From the NCBI RefSeq assembly GCF_008642315.1, contig NZ_CP029192.1, positions 1,178,001-1,242,000 on the forward strand: 64,000 bases of DNA. Reading direction: 5' to 3'. This document shows, piece after piece, positions 16,345-26,255 of the stretch; position 1 is the stretch's first letter, and the number at the start of each line of letters is the position of its first letter. This stretch comes from Streptomyces venezuelae. Its GTDB lineage: Bacteria; Actinomycetota; Actinomycetes; Streptomycetales; Streptomycetaceae. Under the pieces are notes generated by a model. The model saw nothing but the letters and a program-made list of their open reading frames with translations. It had not been told where the DNA came from and searched no databases. Made by a program: the position numbers and the translations under genes.

Positions 16345-16379
16345 TTGCCTCCCGGGCAACTTTCTTGCCCGAGAGGCAA
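16345..16379. promoter_or_regulatory. Tandem TTGCC-N5-GGCAA dyads, XRE operator or hpnO terminator
   Basis: 16345-16359 and 16365-16379 each read TTGCC-N5-GGCAA, start-to-start distance 20 bp (two helical turns). Together they form a 35-bp inverted repeat, 15-bp arms with one mismatch and a 5-nt CTTTC centre. It lies upstream of the leftward XRE-cupin gene and 21 bp after the hpnO stop. Helical phasing and internal symmetry favour a two-dimer operator; hpnO termination at the same place is possible. Confidence 0.65.
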
Positions 16380-16399
16380 AAGAGGTCCTCGAAGCGGGA

Positions 16400-17785
16400 C
16401 TACCGGTTCGCGACCGCCTGCTTCACCAGGGTCCTGCCGAAGTCCCACATCAGCCCGCCGCCGCTGTGTGCGTCCTCCATCACGGCGGTGAAGGCGTCCA
16501 CGAAGCGGTCCACCTCCCGCTCCCCCACGGTCAGCGGCGGGATCAGCTTGATGACCTCCAGGTGGTCCCCGGAGACCTGGGTGAGGATGCGGTGCTTCTG
16601 CAGCAGGGGTACGACGACCATCTGCGCGAAGAGCCCCTTGCGGGCCGCCTGCAGCATCGTCCAACGGCCGCGCAGCTTGAGCGACTTGGGGCGCCCGAAC
16701 TCGATGCCGACCATCAGGCCGCGGCCGCGCACCTCGCTCAGCAGCTCGTAGCGGTCGACGAGGGCGGCGAGCCGCGACTTGAGCGACTCCCCTGTCACCC
16801 GCGCGTTCTCGACGACCTTCTCGTCCTCCATCACGGCGAGGACGGCGAGCCCCGCCGCCATGGCCTGCGCGTTGGAGCCGAAGCTCGCCGAGTGCACGAG
16901 CACCCGGTCCATCGAGGAGTAGACCTTCTTGAAGATCCAGTCCTTGCCGAGCGTCGCGCCGACCGGCACATAGCCGCCCGACAGCGCCTTGGCGACGCAG
17001 ACCAGGTCGGGCTCGACGCCCTCCTCGTGCTGGTAGGCGTAGAAGTCGCCGGTCCTGCCGAGGCCGGTCTGCACCTCGTCGGCGATCAGCAGCGCCTTGT
17101 GGCGGTGCAGCAGCTCCTGGGCGGCGCGCAGATATCCCGGCGGGGTCTCGTGCACGCCCTTGCCCTGGATGGGCTCGACGATCAGCCCGGCGACGTCGCC
17201 CTTCTTCAGCTCCGCGCGCAGCGCGTCCAGGTCGCCGAGCGGGACCGCGGTGTCGGGCAGCAGCGGCGCGAACCCGTCGCGGAAGCCGTCCTCGCCGTTG
17301 ACGGAGAGAGAGCCCGTGGTGAGCCCATGGAAGGCGTGCGCGCAGTAGAGCACCCGCGGCTTCCCGGTCGCGTAGCGGGCGAACTTCAGCGCCGTCTCGA
17401 CAGCTTCGGTGCCGCTGTTGCCGAAGAAGACCCGCTCCAGGTGCGGGCTGTGCGCGAGCAGTCGCTCGGCGAGCAGGCCCGGCAGCGGCTGGCAGTCGAA
17501 GCGGGTGAGGTCGGCGAGCGAGGCGTCGAGGACGTCGTGCAGTGCCTTGCGTACGACAGGGTGGTGCCGGCCGAGACCCATGACCCCGAAGCCCGCGAGC
17601 ATGTCGAGGTAGTCGTTGCCCTCCGCGTCCCAGAAGTACGCGCCCTCGGCCCGCTCGTAGACCTTGTCGAAGCCGATGGTGTGCAGCATGCGGGGCAGTT
17701 GGTGGTTGAGGTGCCGGGCGTGCAGTTCGTACCGTTCGGCGCCCCGCTCGGCGAGAAGTCTGCCGAGGTCGAACTCCTTGGTCAT
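16400..17785 (-). CDS. hpnO: Hopanoid C-35 aminotransferase HpnO
   Basis: 461 aa class III PLP aminotransferase (acetylornithine aminotransferase-like). It has the [16 protein letters not shown] substrate/PLP block, [12 protein letters not shown] and the Schiff-base lysine in [14 protein letters not shown]. In hopanoid loci this enzyme makes aminobacteriohopanetriol from the ribosylhopane-derived aldehyde. It is last in the locus; its ATG overlaps the dxs stop by 4 bp with AAGGAG 8 nt upstream. The assignment rests on family plus context: the sequence alone would only say class III aminotransferase. Confidence 0.88.
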   Translation of the reverse strand: MTKEFDLGRLLAERGAERYELHARHLNHQLPRMLHTIGFDKVYERAEGAYFWDAEGNDYLDMLAGFGVMGLGRHHPVVRKALHDVLDASLADLTRFDCQPLPGLLAERLLAHSPHLERVFFGNSGTEAVETALKFARYATGKPRVLYCAHAFHGLTTGSLSVNGEDGFRDGFAPLLPDTAVPLGDLDALRAELKKGDVAGLIVEPIQGKGVHETPPGYLRAAQELLHRHKALLIADEVQTGLGRTGDFYAYQHEEGVEPDLVCVAKALSGGYVPVGATLGKDWIFKKVYSSMDRVLVHSASFGSNAQAMAAGLAVLAVMEDEKVVENARVTGESLKSRLAALVDRYELLSEVRGRGLMVGIEFGRPKSLKLRGRWTMLQAARKGLFAQMVVVPLLQKHRILTQVSGDHLEVIKLIPPLTVGEREVDRFVDAFTAVMEDAHSGGGLMWDFGRTLVKQAVANR

Positions 17786-19692
17786 ACGCTGTACTCCTTG
17801 CCTGGACCCTGCTGGTGCGTGCCCTGGCCGGCGGTCAGCGTGGCGCTGATGCGGCCGGCGATCTCGACGGGGGTGAGCCCCAGATCCGCGAGGACCTCGC
17901 CGCGCTTGGCGTGCGCGAGGAACTGCTCGGGAATGCCGAACCGCCGTACCGGTACGTCGACTTCGGCCTCGCCGAGCGCGAGCGCCACCGCGGCGCCGAC
18001 CCCGGCGGAGCGGCTGTTGTCCTCGACGACCGCGACGAGGCGGTGCCGGGCGGCGAGGCCGGGCAGCTCCGGGTCCACGGGCTTGACCCAGCGCGGGTCG
18101 ACGACGGTGCAGCGCAGACCGCGCTCCCGGAGCAGTTCGGCGGCCTGCAGACAGACCGGCGCCATCACCCCGACGGCGACGAACAGCACGTCGGCGTCCG
18201 GCTCCTGGAGCAGCACGTCCAGGCCGCCGATCCGGTCCACGGCGGGGATCGCGGGCCCCACCGACTCCTTGGGGAACCGCAGGAGCGTCGGCGCGTCGTC
18301 CACGGCGACCGCTTCCCGCAGCTGCGCCCGAAGTTGGTCGGCGTCGCGCGGCGCGGCGATCCGCAGCCCCGGCACGACCTGGAGGATCGACATGTCCCAC
18401 ATGCCGTTGTGCGAGGCGCCGTCGACGCCGGTCACCCCGGCCCGGTCGAGCACGAAGGTGACCCCGCACCGGTGCAGCGCGACGTCCATGAGGAGCTGGT
18501 CGAAGGCGCGGTTGAGGAACGTGGCGTACACCGCGACGACGGGGTGCAGTCCGCCCGTGGCGAGCCCGGCGGCCGACACGGCGGCGTGCTGCTCGGCGAT
18601 GCCGACGTCCCACACCCGGTCGGGGTAGGCCTCCGCGAACTTCGTCAGGCCGACGGGCCCCAGCATGGCCGCGGTGATGGCGACGACGTCGTCGCGCTCG
18701 GCGCCGATGCGGACGATCTCGTCGCCGAACACGGAGGTCCAGGACGGGCCGTTGGACGGCGCGAGCGGCTCGCAGGTGAGCGGGTCCATGACGCCGACGG
18801 TGTGGAAGCGGTCCGCCTCGTCGGCGAGCGCCGGTTCGTAACCGCGGCCCTTCTCGGTGAGGCAGTGGACGAGCACGGGGCCGTGGAAGCGTTTCGCACG
18901 CCGCAGGGCCGACTCGACGGCCCCGATGTCGTGCCCGTCGATCGGCCCGACGTACTTGAGCCCGAGGTCCTCGAACATGCCCTGCGGGGCGAACGCGTCC
19001 TTGAACCCCTTCTTGGCGCCGTGCAGCGACTCGTACAGCGTCTGCCCGACGACGGGTGTGCGCTGGAGGATGTCCTTGCCCCAGGCAAGGACACGCTCGT
19101 AGCTGTCGGTCGTGCGCAGGGTCGCGAGGTGGTTGGCGAGGCCGCCGATGGTCGGCGCGTACGAGCGTTCGTTGTCGTTGACGACGATGATCAGCGGCCG
19201 GTTCTTCGCGGCCGCGATGTTGTTCAGCGCCTCCCAGGCCATGCCGCCCGTGAGCGCGCCGTCACCGATGACGGCGACGACGTGCCCCCGCTCGCCGAGC
19301 ACTTGGCGCGCCTTGGCGAGGCCGTCCGCCCAGCCGAGCGCGGTCGAGGCGTGGCTGTTCTCGACGATGTCGTGCTCGGACTCCTCGCGCGAGGGGTAGC
19401 CGGAGAGGCCGCCCTTGCCGCGGAGCTTGGAGAAGTCCTTGCGTCCGGTGAGCAGCTTGTGCACGTAGCTCTGGTGGCCGGTGTCCCACACGAGCCGGTC
19501 GACCGGCGACTCGAAGACGCGGTGCAGGGCGATGGAGAGCTCCACCACCCCCAGATTGGGGCCGAGATGGCCGCCCGTCCTGGCGACCGCGTGCACCAGG
19601 AACTCCCTGATCTCCCCTGCCAGTTCGTCGAGCTGGGCCCCGGAAAGTCCCTTCAGGTCCCGCGGCTCCCGGATGGTGTCCAGAATGGTCAT
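17782..19692 (-). CDS. dxs: 1-deoxy-D-xylulose-5-phosphate synthase
   Basis: 636 aa thiamine-diphosphate enzyme that condenses pyruvate and glyceraldehyde-3-phosphate, the first step of the MEP isoprenoid pathway. It has [16 protein letters not shown] at the N-terminus, the TPP motif [16 protein letters not shown], and the transketolase central and C-terminal domains ([16 protein letters not shown]). Full length for the family. It is probably a dedicated second copy serving hopanoids, since Streptomyces usually keeps a housekeeping dxs elsewhere. It sits 65 bp downstream of hpnH, behind a 14-bp-stem hairpin, and is coupled to hpnO. Confidence 0.95.
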   Translation of the reverse strand: MTILDTIREPRDLKGLSGAQLDELAGEIREFLVHAVARTGGHLGPNLGVVELSIALHRVFESPVDRLVWDTGHQSYVHKLLTGRKDFSKLRGKGGLSGYPSREESEHDIVENSHASTALGWADGLAKARQVLGERGHVVAVIGDGALTGGMAWEALNNIAAAKNRPLIIVVNDNERSYAPTIGGLANHLATLRTTDSYERVLAWGKDILQRTPVVGQTLYESLHGAKKGFKDAFAPQGMFEDLGLKYVGPIDGHDIGAVESALRRAKRFHGPVLVHCLTEKGRGYEPALADEADRFHTVGVMDPLTCEPLAPSNGPSWTSVFGDEIVRIGAERDDVVAITAAMLGPVGLTKFAEAYPDRVWDVGIAEQHAAVSAAGLATGGLHPVVAVYATFLNRAFDQLLMDVALHRCGVTFVLDRAGVTGVDGASHNGMWDMSILQVVPGLRIAAPRDADQLRAQLREAVAVDDAPTLLRFPKESVGPAIPAVDRIGGLDVLLQEPDADVLFVAVGVMAPVCLQAAELLRERGLRCTVVDPRWVKPVDPELPGLAARHRLVAVVEDNSRSAGVGAAVALALGEAEVDVPVRRFGIPEQFLAHAKRGEVLADLGLTPVEIAGRISATLTAGQGTHQQGPGKEYSV

Positions 19693-19716
19693 GCTCGAGC
19701 CCCCTCTCTCGTCGGC

Positions 19717-19749
19717 GCCCCGGAGGCCCGGGATACGGGCCTCCGGGGC
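19717..19749. terminator. Strong hairpin between hpnH and dxs
   Basis: Perfect 14-bp GC-rich stem (19717-19730 with 19736-19749) and 5-nt loop, 8 bp after the hpnH stop and only 24 bp before the dxs ATG. It could attenuate or process the message inside the hopanoid operon; there is no room for a new promoter between it and dxs, and no U-tract follows. Confidence 0.65.
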
Positions 19750-19757
19750 TCACTGCG

Positions 19758-20780
19758 TCACCCGCGGTTTCCGGAGACCGTCTCGCGGGCCGCGCGGATG
19801 GACTCCTTGAGGGAGCCCATGGTGGCGAGGACGGCGGTCGGTTCGTAGCCGCAGTGCGCCATGCAGTTGGCGCAGCGCGGGTCCTTGCCGCGGCCGTACT
19901 TGCTCCAGTCGGTCTCCTCGATGAGCTGGCGGTACGTGGGGACGTACCCGTCGCTCATCAGGTAGCAGGGACGCTGCCAGCCGAAGAGCGAGTAGTTCGG
20001 GATCGCCCACGCGGTGCACGGGAAGTCCGCCTTGCCCTCCAGGAAGTCCAGGAAGAGCGGTGAGTGGTTGAGCCGCCAGCGCAGCCGGTTGCCGCCCGCG
20101 AAGGCCTTCTTGAAGAGCTCGCGGGTCTGCTCGACGCCGAGGAAGTGCTCCTGGTCGGGCGCCTTCTCGTAGGCGTAGGCGGGCGACAGCATCATCTCGT
20201 CGACCTTCAGGTCGTCGTTGAGGAAGTTCAGGACCTCGATGATGGTCTGCGGGGTGTCGGTGTTGAAGAACGTCGAATTGGTGGTGACCCGGAAGCCGCG
20301 CTTCTTGGCCTCCTTGATGGCGGCGACGGCCTCGTCGAAGACGCCTTCCTTCGCGACGGACTCGTCGTGCCGCTCCCGCATTCCGTCGATGTGCACGGCG
20401 AACGCGAAGTACGGCGAGGGCTTGAACTTCTCGATCTTCTTGCGCAGCAGCATGGCGTTGGTGCAGAGGAAGACGTACTTCTTCTTCGCCACCAACTGCC
20501 GCACGATCTCGTCGATCTGAGGGTGCATCAGCGGCTCGCCACCGGCGATGGACACCATCGGGGCGCCGGACTCCAGGACGGCTCCCACGGCTTGGGCCAC
20601 CGGCATGCGCTGCTTGAGCACGCCGGCCGGATGCTGGATCTTCCCGCAGCCCTCGCACTTCAGGTTGCAGGCGAAGAGCGGCTCCAATTCGACGATCAGC
20701 GGAAACTTGTCGCGCTTGCGCAGCTTCTGTTCAAAGAGATACGTAGCGACCTTGATGGACTGACGAAGCGGCATGGCCAT
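19758..20780 (-). CDS. hpnH: Adenosyl-hopene transferase HpnH (radical SAM)
   Basis: 340 aa radical SAM enzyme. The cluster motif C-x3-C-x2-C is Cys38, Cys42 and Cys45 (LFACNLKCEGC), followed by the SAM-binding AGGEPL and a C-terminal Cys-rich segment (CANCMAHCGYEP) typical of this family. It joins 5'-deoxyadenosine to the hopene C-29, giving adenosylhopane, the first step of side-chain extension. ATG 20780 has GGAGGTGA 5 nt upstream; a second ATG at 20774 is possible. It starts 5 bp after hpnG. Confidence 0.95.
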   Translation of the reverse strand: MAMPLRQSIKVATYLFEQKLRKRDKFPLIVELEPLFACNLKCEGCGKIQHPAGVLKQRMPVAQAVGAVLESGAPMVSIAGGEPLMHPQIDEIVRQLVAKKKYVFLCTNAMLLRKKIEKFKPSPYFAFAVHIDGMRERHDESVAKEGVFDEAVAAIKEAKKRGFRVTTNSTFFNTDTPQTIIEVLNFLNDDLKVDEMMLSPAYAYEKAPDQEHFLGVEQTRELFKKAFAGGNRLRWRLNHSPLFLDFLEGKADFPCTAWAIPNYSLFGWQRPCYLMSDGYVPTYRQLIEETDWSKYGRGKDPRCANCMAHCGYEPTAVLATMGSLKESIRAARETVSGNRG

Positions 20781-20785
20781 CTGGC

Positions 20786-21439
20786 TCACCTCCGAGGGAG
20801 CAGCGAAGAACGGTGCCATTCAAAGAAAGCGGGGAGCACGGCACGAAGAACACGGAAAGCTGATATTCCACCGCGCACCGTGCCGATGCGGACGAGTTCG
20901 TGCTGTGGGGCGTCCACGACCACCCGGACGGCCGCAACGGGCCGCTGACCGGTGCGTACGGCGCTGTGGAGCGTCGCGGCGGACTCCATGTCCACGGCGA
21001 TCGCGCCCGTGGCCAGGAGGGCGCCGCGCTCGGGGCCGCGGACGACGTGGTCGGAGCCGGTGAGCGGTCCGGTGTGCACGGTGCGGCCGGGCACGGCCCG
21101 CACCAGCTCCTCGACCAGCAGCCCGGTTCCCGTGCAGGGCGTGCTGCCGCGCGTGTCCCTGGTCTCCTCGGCGACGACGAGGTCACCGGGGTGCATGCCG
21201 GGGGCGAGTCCGGCGCAGAAGCCGGTGGCCAGTACGGCCGCGTCGCGCAGGGTGTGCTTCCCGAGCGCACCGGTGACGGCGCGCTCGGCGTTCTTGGGGC
21301 CCATGCCGGTGCGCAGCACGGTCATGTCTCCCGGCGCGCCCTTGCGGTCGCCGGTGCGCAGGGCGAGGTGCTCGATGCCGAGCGCGCAGGCGATCAGCAG
21401 GGGGGCGGGGCCCGGCCGCTGGGCCGGGTTCCGGTCCAT
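20786..21439 (-). CDS. hpnG: Hopanoid nucleosidase/phosphorylase HpnG
   Basis: 217 aa member of the PNP/UDP phosphorylase (nucleosidase) fold: the N-terminal CALGIEHLAL..G region, TGFCAGLAPGMHPGDLVVA and DMESAA, the ribose-binding Glu/Asp block typical of nucleoside phosphorylases. In hopanoid synthesis HpnG removes adenine from adenosylhopane to give ribosylhopane. The ATG overlaps the shc stop by one base (TGATG), so it is co-translated with the cyclase. Confidence 0.88.
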   Translation of the reverse strand: MDRNPAQRPGPAPLLIACALGIEHLALRTGDRKGAPGDMTVLRTGMGPKNAERAVTGALGKHTLRDAAVLATGFCAGLAPGMHPGDLVVAEETRDTRGSTPCTGTGLLVEELVRAVPGRTVHTGPLTGSDHVVRGPERGALLATGAIAVDMESAATLHSAVRTGQRPVAAVRVVVDAPQHELVRIGTVRGGISAFRVLRAVLPAFFEWHRSSLLPRR

Positions 21440-23457
21440 CAGCTGCCCTTGGCGGGGCGGGCGTCGGAGCCGCCGGCGAAGGGCTCCCCGTTGATGTACC
21501 TGCCGAGGGCGGTGAGCGGGAACACCTGCCGGTAGAGGTGGTAGTTGATGGAGAAGTCCCAGGGGAAGCCGGTGCCGGTGAAGTACGGCTCGTCCCACGA
21601 ACCGTCCGCGCGCTGCGCCTCGACGAGCCAGGCGATGCCCCGCTCCGTCGACTTCGCCTCGCGCTCGCCCGCCGACAGCAGGGCCAGCAGCGCCCACGCG
21701 GTCTGCGACGCCGACGACGTGCCGTGTCCCACCCAGCCCCGGTCGCGGTAGGAGCGCAGGTCCTCGCCCCAGCCGCCGTCGTCGTTCTGCACCGACTCGA
21801 CCCACCGCACAGCGCGCCGGATCGCCGGGTGCGATGCGGGCAGCCCGGCGGTGACCAGGGCGGGCACCACCGACCCCGTGCCATAGATGTAGTTGACGCC
21901 CCAGCGCCCGAACCAGGCGCCGTTCTCCTCCTGTTCGGCGAGGAGCCAGTCGATGCCGCGCCGGGTGCGCGGGTCGCGGGACTTGCCCTCGACGGCGAGC
22001 ATCTCCACGACGTGGCCCGTGACGTCGGCGGACGGCGGGTCGATGACCTCGCCGAAGTCGCAGAACGGCAGCCGGTTGGGGAAGGGGCTCGTGTTGTCGA
22101 CGTCGAAGGCGCCCCAGGCGCCGTTCTTCGACTGCATGCCGAGGTTCCAGCGCACCCCGCGGTCGATGGCGTTCTCCAGGCGCGCCTTGTCGGGGTGCGC
22201 GACCCGGCGCAGCGCGAGGGCGACCTCGGCGGTGTCGTCGATGTCGGGGTAGTTGTCGTTGTGGAACTCGAACGCCCAGCCGCCGGGCGTGAGGCCGGGC
22301 CTGCGCACCGACCAGTCGCCGGGGCGCACGATCTGCTCGCCGAGCATCCAGTCGGCGGCCTTGACCAACTGCGGGTGGTCGGCGGGCACTCCGGCGTCCG
22401 CGAGCGCGATCGTCGCCAGACAGGTGTCCCACACGGGCGACTGGCAGGCCTCGATCATCCGGGAGCCGTCCTCGCGCCACACGGCGAACCGGTCGAGGGA
22501 GGCGAGCCCGGCCTTCAGGACGGGGTGGTCCAGGTCGTAGCCGAGCAGGTGCAGCGCGATGACGGAGTAGACGGCGGGCGGCTGGATCCCACCCCAGCAG
22601 CCGTCGTTCTCCTGCCGCTCGATGATCCAGCGGGCGGCGCTGTTCATCGCGGCCCTGCGCAGCGGGCGCGGCGCGACCTTGTGGTAGACGTGCAGCGCCT
22701 TGTCGAGCCGTTGGAAGACACCGTCCCAACTCGCCACGGGGGCGAGGGGCTTGGTGGGGTTCGGCACGCGCGCGTCGGTGTGCAGCTCGTCCAGGGCGAA
22801 CGGCGCGGGGCGCACGGGCCGCTTGGCCGACACGATGGTGAGCGGCACTATCGTCTGCCGCGCCCAGCAGCCGAAGTCGTAGATGTTGAGCGGCACCCAC
22901 TTGGGGAAGTAGATGAGCTCCGGCGGGAGTTCGGGCAGGTCGTCCCACTTCCACCAGCCGAAGAGGGCGAGCCAGATCCGGGTGAAGACGCGGGCCTCGG
23001 CGATGCCGCCCCGGTCGCGGATCCACGCGGAGGCCTTCGCCATGTGGGCCTCGTCGGGCCGGTCGCCGGCCAGGCGCAGCGCGACGTACGCCTCGATGGT
23101 GGTGGAGAGTTCGCCGGGGCCGCCGAAGAACGTGGCCCAGGTGCCGTCGTCGCGCTGCTCGCCGCGGATGAAGAGCGCGGCGGCGCGCGTGGTGTCCTCG
23201 TCCCGGATCCCGAGGAACTGCCGCAGGAGGAGGTCCTCGGCGTCCATGGTCACATTGGTCTCGAGGTCGCCCTTCCACCAGCCTTCGGCGTCCTGCCGGG
23301 CGAGCAGGAAGTCCGTGGAGCGCCGCATGGCGCGCGCGGCGGCCTCGTGGGGGCCTGCCGCGGTCGTATGGATCAGGTCGACGGGTTCGGTGGACTGGCT
23401 GGCCGAGGCTGCGCGGGGCGTGGCCGCTCCGGTGCTTCCGTCGGTCGTCGCTGTCAT
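21439..23457 (-). CDS. shc: Squalene-hopene cyclase
   Basis: 672 aa peripheral membrane triterpene cyclase converting squalene to hopene and hopanol. The protonating DxDD motif is intact (DIDDTA, residues 405-410). At least five QW-type repeats are visible (e.g. QDAEGWWKGD, QRDDGTWATF, QENDGCWGG, QSKNGAWGAF, QEENGAWFGRWGVNYIYG, QNDDGGWGED, QRADGSWDEP). Full length. It is the central gene of the hopanoid operon, 134 bp after the polyprenyl synthase gene and coupled to hpnG. Confidence 0.97.
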   Translation of the reverse strand: MTATTDGSTGAATPRAASASQSTEPVDLIHTTAAGPHEAAARAMRRSTDFLLARQDAEGWWKGDLETNVTMDAEDLLLRQFLGIRDEDTTRAAALFIRGEQRDDGTWATFFGGPGELSTTIEAYVALRLAGDRPDEAHMAKASAWIRDRGGIAEARVFTRIWLALFGWWKWDDLPELPPELIYFPKWVPLNIYDFGCWARQTIVPLTIVSAKRPVRPAPFALDELHTDARVPNPTKPLAPVASWDGVFQRLDKALHVYHKVAPRPLRRAAMNSAARWIIERQENDGCWGGIQPPAVYSVIALHLLGYDLDHPVLKAGLASLDRFAVWREDGSRMIEACQSPVWDTCLATIALADAGVPADHPQLVKAADWMLGEQIVRPGDWSVRRPGLTPGGWAFEFHNDNYPDIDDTAEVALALRRVAHPDKARLENAIDRGVRWNLGMQSKNGAWGAFDVDNTSPFPNRLPFCDFGEVIDPPSADVTGHVVEMLAVEGKSRDPRTRRGIDWLLAEQEENGAWFGRWGVNYIYGTGSVVPALVTAGLPASHPAIRRAVRWVESVQNDDGGWGEDLRSYRDRGWVGHGTSSASQTAWALLALLSAGEREAKSTERGIAWLVEAQRADGSWDEPYFTGTGFPWDFSINYHLYRQVFPLTALGRYINGEPFAGGSDARPAKGS

Positions 23458-23545
23458 GGCTTCCCCTTCGTGCAGTGCGGTGGCTACGTCTGCTGTGGGT
23501 CCGCCGTCGGCCGACGCGTCACGCCGGCCGGCGACTGCCTGTGGG

Positions 23546-23565
23546 TCCGGGGGTCTCCCCCCGGA
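23546..23565. terminator. Hairpin upstream of shc
   Basis: 8-bp perfect stem TCCGGGGG/CCCCCGGA with a 4-nt loop in the 134-bp gap between the polyprenyl synthase stop and shc. Possible attenuator or processing hairpin within the operon. Confidence 0.4.
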
Positions 23566-23591
23566 TCACCCGGATATCCGCGCGATAATGA

Positions 23592-24662
23592 TCATCTCTC
23601 TCGTACGACGACGAAGTCGGCGAGCGCGACGAGCTGCGCCCGGACACGGTCCGGCATCTGGACGTGGTCCAGCGCCTCGATGGCGACGGCGTGCTGGCGC
23701 CGGGCCTCCTTGGCGGTCCACTCGCGGCCGCCCGCCTCCTCGATGAGGGCGGCGCGCGCGGCGAACTCGTCCTCGGAGAAGTTCTCGAAGTCGCTGCTCT
23801 TGGAGTCGGCGGTGAGCAGCTCGCCGAGCCGCTCGGACGCGGGGCCGCCCGCGGCCAGGGCGGCCACCACGGGCAGCGACTTCTTGCGCTGGCGCAGATC
23901 GCTCCACGTCTGCTTGCCGGTGGCCTCCGGGTCGCCCCAGATGCCGAGCAGATCGTCCACGGCCTGGAAGGCGAGGCCGAGGTGGTACCCGTACTTCTCC
24001 AGGGTGTCCGCGGTGTGGTCGTCCGCGCCGCCGAGGACGGCACCGATGGAGACCGCGCAGGCGAGCAGGGCGCCGGTCTTCTTGCCCTCCATCTCCAGGC
24101 ACTCCTCGACGGTGACCCGGTCGCGGTGCTCGTAGCTGATGTCCTGGGCCTGGCCGTCGATCAGCGCGCGGGTGGCGGTGATGAGGCGGCGGGTGGCGCG
24201 GCCCGCCTCGACGGTGCCGAGTTCGAGGAGGATCTCGTTGCCGAGTGCGAAGAGGGCGTCGCCGACGAGGATGGCCTGCGCGGGGCCGTGCACCTTCCAC
24301 ACGGTGTCGCGGTGGCGGCGCTGCTCGTCGCCGTCCATCAGATCGTCGTGCAGCAGTGAGAAGTTGTGCACGAGTTCGACGGCGACCGCGCCGGGGACGC
24401 CGACCTCGGGGGGCGCGCCTGCGGCCTCGGCGGAGAGCAGGGCGAGCGCGGGACGCACCGCCTTGCCGCCGTCGCCGTCGGAGGGGTTGCCCTCCGCGTC
24501 GATCCAGCCGAAGTGGTAGGCGGCCACGGTGTCCATGGGCGGCGCGAGACGGTCCACCGCGGCCCGCAGCACCGGGGTGGCCAGCGTCCTTCCTTGCTCG
24601 AGCAGTGAGGTCACGTCCACCGTGTCGGCAGCCGTTTTCTCGGCCGAGGGCACAGTCGGCAC
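23592..24662 (-). CDS. Polyprenyl (farnesyl-type) diphosphate synthase
   Basis: 356 aa all-alpha prenyltransferase. The first Asp-rich motif is DDLMD (LLHDDLMDGDEQRRH), the second DDLLGIWGD (FQAVDDLLGIWGD), so both metal sites are complete. It condenses IPP with an allylic diphosphate, here most likely making farnesyl-PP for squalene. GTG 24662 is preferred because AGAGGAG lies 5-6 nt upstream. A GTG at 24725, overlapping the hpnE stop as GTGA, would add 21 residues and is a real alternative. Within the hopanoid operon between hpnE and shc. Confidence 0.9.
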   Translation of the reverse strand: MPTVPSAEKTAADTVDVTSLLEQGRTLATPVLRAAVDRLAPPMDTVAAYHFGWIDAEGNPSDGDGGKAVRPALALLSAEAAGAPPEVGVPGAVAVELVHNFSLLHDDLMDGDEQRRHRDTVWKVHGPAQAILVGDALFALGNEILLELGTVEAGRATRRLITATRALIDGQAQDISYEHRDRVTVEECLEMEGKKTGALLACAVSIGAVLGGADDHTADTLEKYGYHLGLAFQAVDDLLGIWGDPEATGKQTWSDLRQRKKSLPVVAALAAGGPASERLGELLTADSKSSDFENFSEDEFAARAALIEEAGGREWTAKEARRQHAVAIEALDHVQMPDRVRAQLVALADFVVVRER

Positions 24663-24721
24663 AGTTTCTCCTCTTGTTCCGGTGCTGTTTCGCTGGGGAC
24701 CTGACCCCAGAAGGTCGAGCT

Positions 24722-26146
24722 TCACGCCGCCGCCTCCTCGAATGCGAAGAGGTGATCACGGGGGCGGTCGAGGGTGGAGAGGGCGGCTTCGGCCGCGCTG
24801 ATGCCGCTGCGCACGGCGCTCTCCATGGTCGCGGGCCACCCGGTGGCGGTCCACGCGCCCGCGAGGTAGAGGCCGCGGGCCTTGGTGCGGGCGCCGGGGC
24901 GGAGCCTGCCGACACCGGGGGTGGGCGCGAAGGTCGCGGTGCGCTCGCGGGTGACGAAGAAGTCCCGCACCCCGGCGCCGTGCGCCGCGGGCAGCAGCCG
25001 CTCCAGCTCGGGCAGATAGCGCTCTCGCAGGGCGGCGACGGGTGCGTCGATCTCGTCCTGCGCGACCGACTGCGAGAGCGCCAGGTACTGCCCGTCGGTC
25101 AGTCCGGAGGCCTCGGTCCGGTCGAAGACCCACTGCACGGGCGTGCCGAGGGCGGCGAAGAACGGCCGCTTCAGCACCTTCCTGTCGTACACGACGTGGA
25201 TGTTCAGGATCGGCGCGGTGTCGATGTCGAGCAGCCGGTCGGGCTGGTCGAGGGCGCCATCGGGGAGGAGGTCGTGCGTCTCGTGCTGCGGCACGGCGAG
25301 CACGACGGTCTGTGCCTCGATGGTCTCGCCGGGAACCTCCACGCACCAACCGCCGTTGTCCGTACGGGAGATGGAGGTGACGCGTGCCTTTAGTTCCGTA
25401 CGCACTCCCGCGGCGTCGAGCGCCTTGCGGGCCAGTGTGTCGTGCAGATCACCGAGGGGCACCCGGGCCCAGCCGATGTCGGCGGCGCCCGGTTCGGAGA
25501 GCAGCCCGGTCTTGAACACCATCGCGGCGAGCCCCAGGGAGGCGTCGCCCGCGCGGGCGTTGAGCGTCGCGACGCCCACGAGGTCCCAGAGCGCCTCGAT
25601 GGCGCGCGCGGACTGACCGTTCCTGGCCAGCCAGCTGCCGAAGTCCTGGCCGTCGAGGACGGGGTCGGCCGGGTCGAGTCCCTTGAGGGCGAGCGCCGCG
25701 CGGCCCACCTTGGCGCGCTCGGCGACCGACAGATGAGGGTAGGTGGCGAGGCTCGCCGCGAGGTGCAGCGGCACGGGGAGCGCGGTGCGCCTGAGGCGTC
25801 CGAGCCGGTTGCGGTCCGCGTCGAGGACGGGCACGTCGAGACGTTCCTGCACGGGTGCGAGGTGGGTGCCTTCGATGCGGTCGAGGAACCAGCGGTAGGC
25901 GGTGCAGCAGCGCAGGTACACGTGCTGACCGTTGTCGACGGTCAGGGCCCCGCGCTGGAAGGAGAACGCGAGCCCGCCGAGCCGGGGCCGTCCTTCGAGG
26001 AGCGTCACGCGCAGGCCCGCGTCGGCGAGCGCGAGCGCCGTGGTGATGCCCGCGAGGCCGCCGCCGACCACCACGGCGGCCGCCCCTGCGGAGCGGCCTT
26101 CGGCGTCCTCGGTCAGCCCCTCGGGCTGCATGTCTTTCCTCGTCAT
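24722..26146 (-). CDS. hpnE: Hydroxysqualene dehydroxylase HpnE
   Basis: 474 aa FAD-dependent amine-oxidase-fold protein. The dinucleotide-binding motif VVVGGGLAGITTALALADAGLRVTLLEGR lies near residue 20, with GLAFSF, a TVDNGQHVYL active-site strand and a C-terminal FAD motif LYLAGAWTATGWPATMESAVRSG. It reduces hydroxysqualene to squalene as the third step of the HpnC/D/E route. ATG 26146 has GAAGGGG about 8 nt upstream. A 109-bp gap separates it from hpnD and contains a small AACGTT palindrome. Confidence 0.93.
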   Translation of the reverse strand: MTRKDMQPEGLTEDAEGRSAGAAAVVVGGGLAGITTALALADAGLRVTLLEGRPRLGGLAFSFQRGALTVDNGQHVYLRCCTAYRWFLDRIEGTHLAPVQERLDVPVLDADRNRLGRLRRTALPVPLHLAASLATYPHLSVAERAKVGRAALALKGLDPADPVLDGQDFGSWLARNGQSARAIEALWDLVGVATLNARAGDASLGLAAMVFKTGLLSEPGAADIGWARVPLGDLHDTLARKALDAAGVRTELKARVTSISRTDNGGWCVEVPGETIEAQTVVLAVPQHETHDLLPDGALDQPDRLLDIDTAPILNIHVVYDRKVLKRPFFAALGTPVQWVFDRTEASGLTDGQYLALSQSVAQDEIDAPVAALRERYLPELERLLPAAHGAGVRDFFVTRERTATFAPTPGVGRLRPGARTKARGLYLAGAWTATGWPATMESAVRSGISAAEAALSTLDRPRDHLFAFEEAAA

Positions 26147-26255
26147 GCACCCACCCCTTCGGCCGTTGCAGTCTGGGACGCGACCTTGGAGCGGAGGGTT
26201 GCCCGCCGCTTTGCGAACGTTGTCCCAACTGCCCCACGATCGATCCGGATGCGCA

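Noticed and set aside
22000..23500. Long rightward open frames opposite shc (such as 21538-24135)
   Set aside because: Antisense shadows; no domain, low-complexity Val/Gly/Arg-rich composition, no SD.
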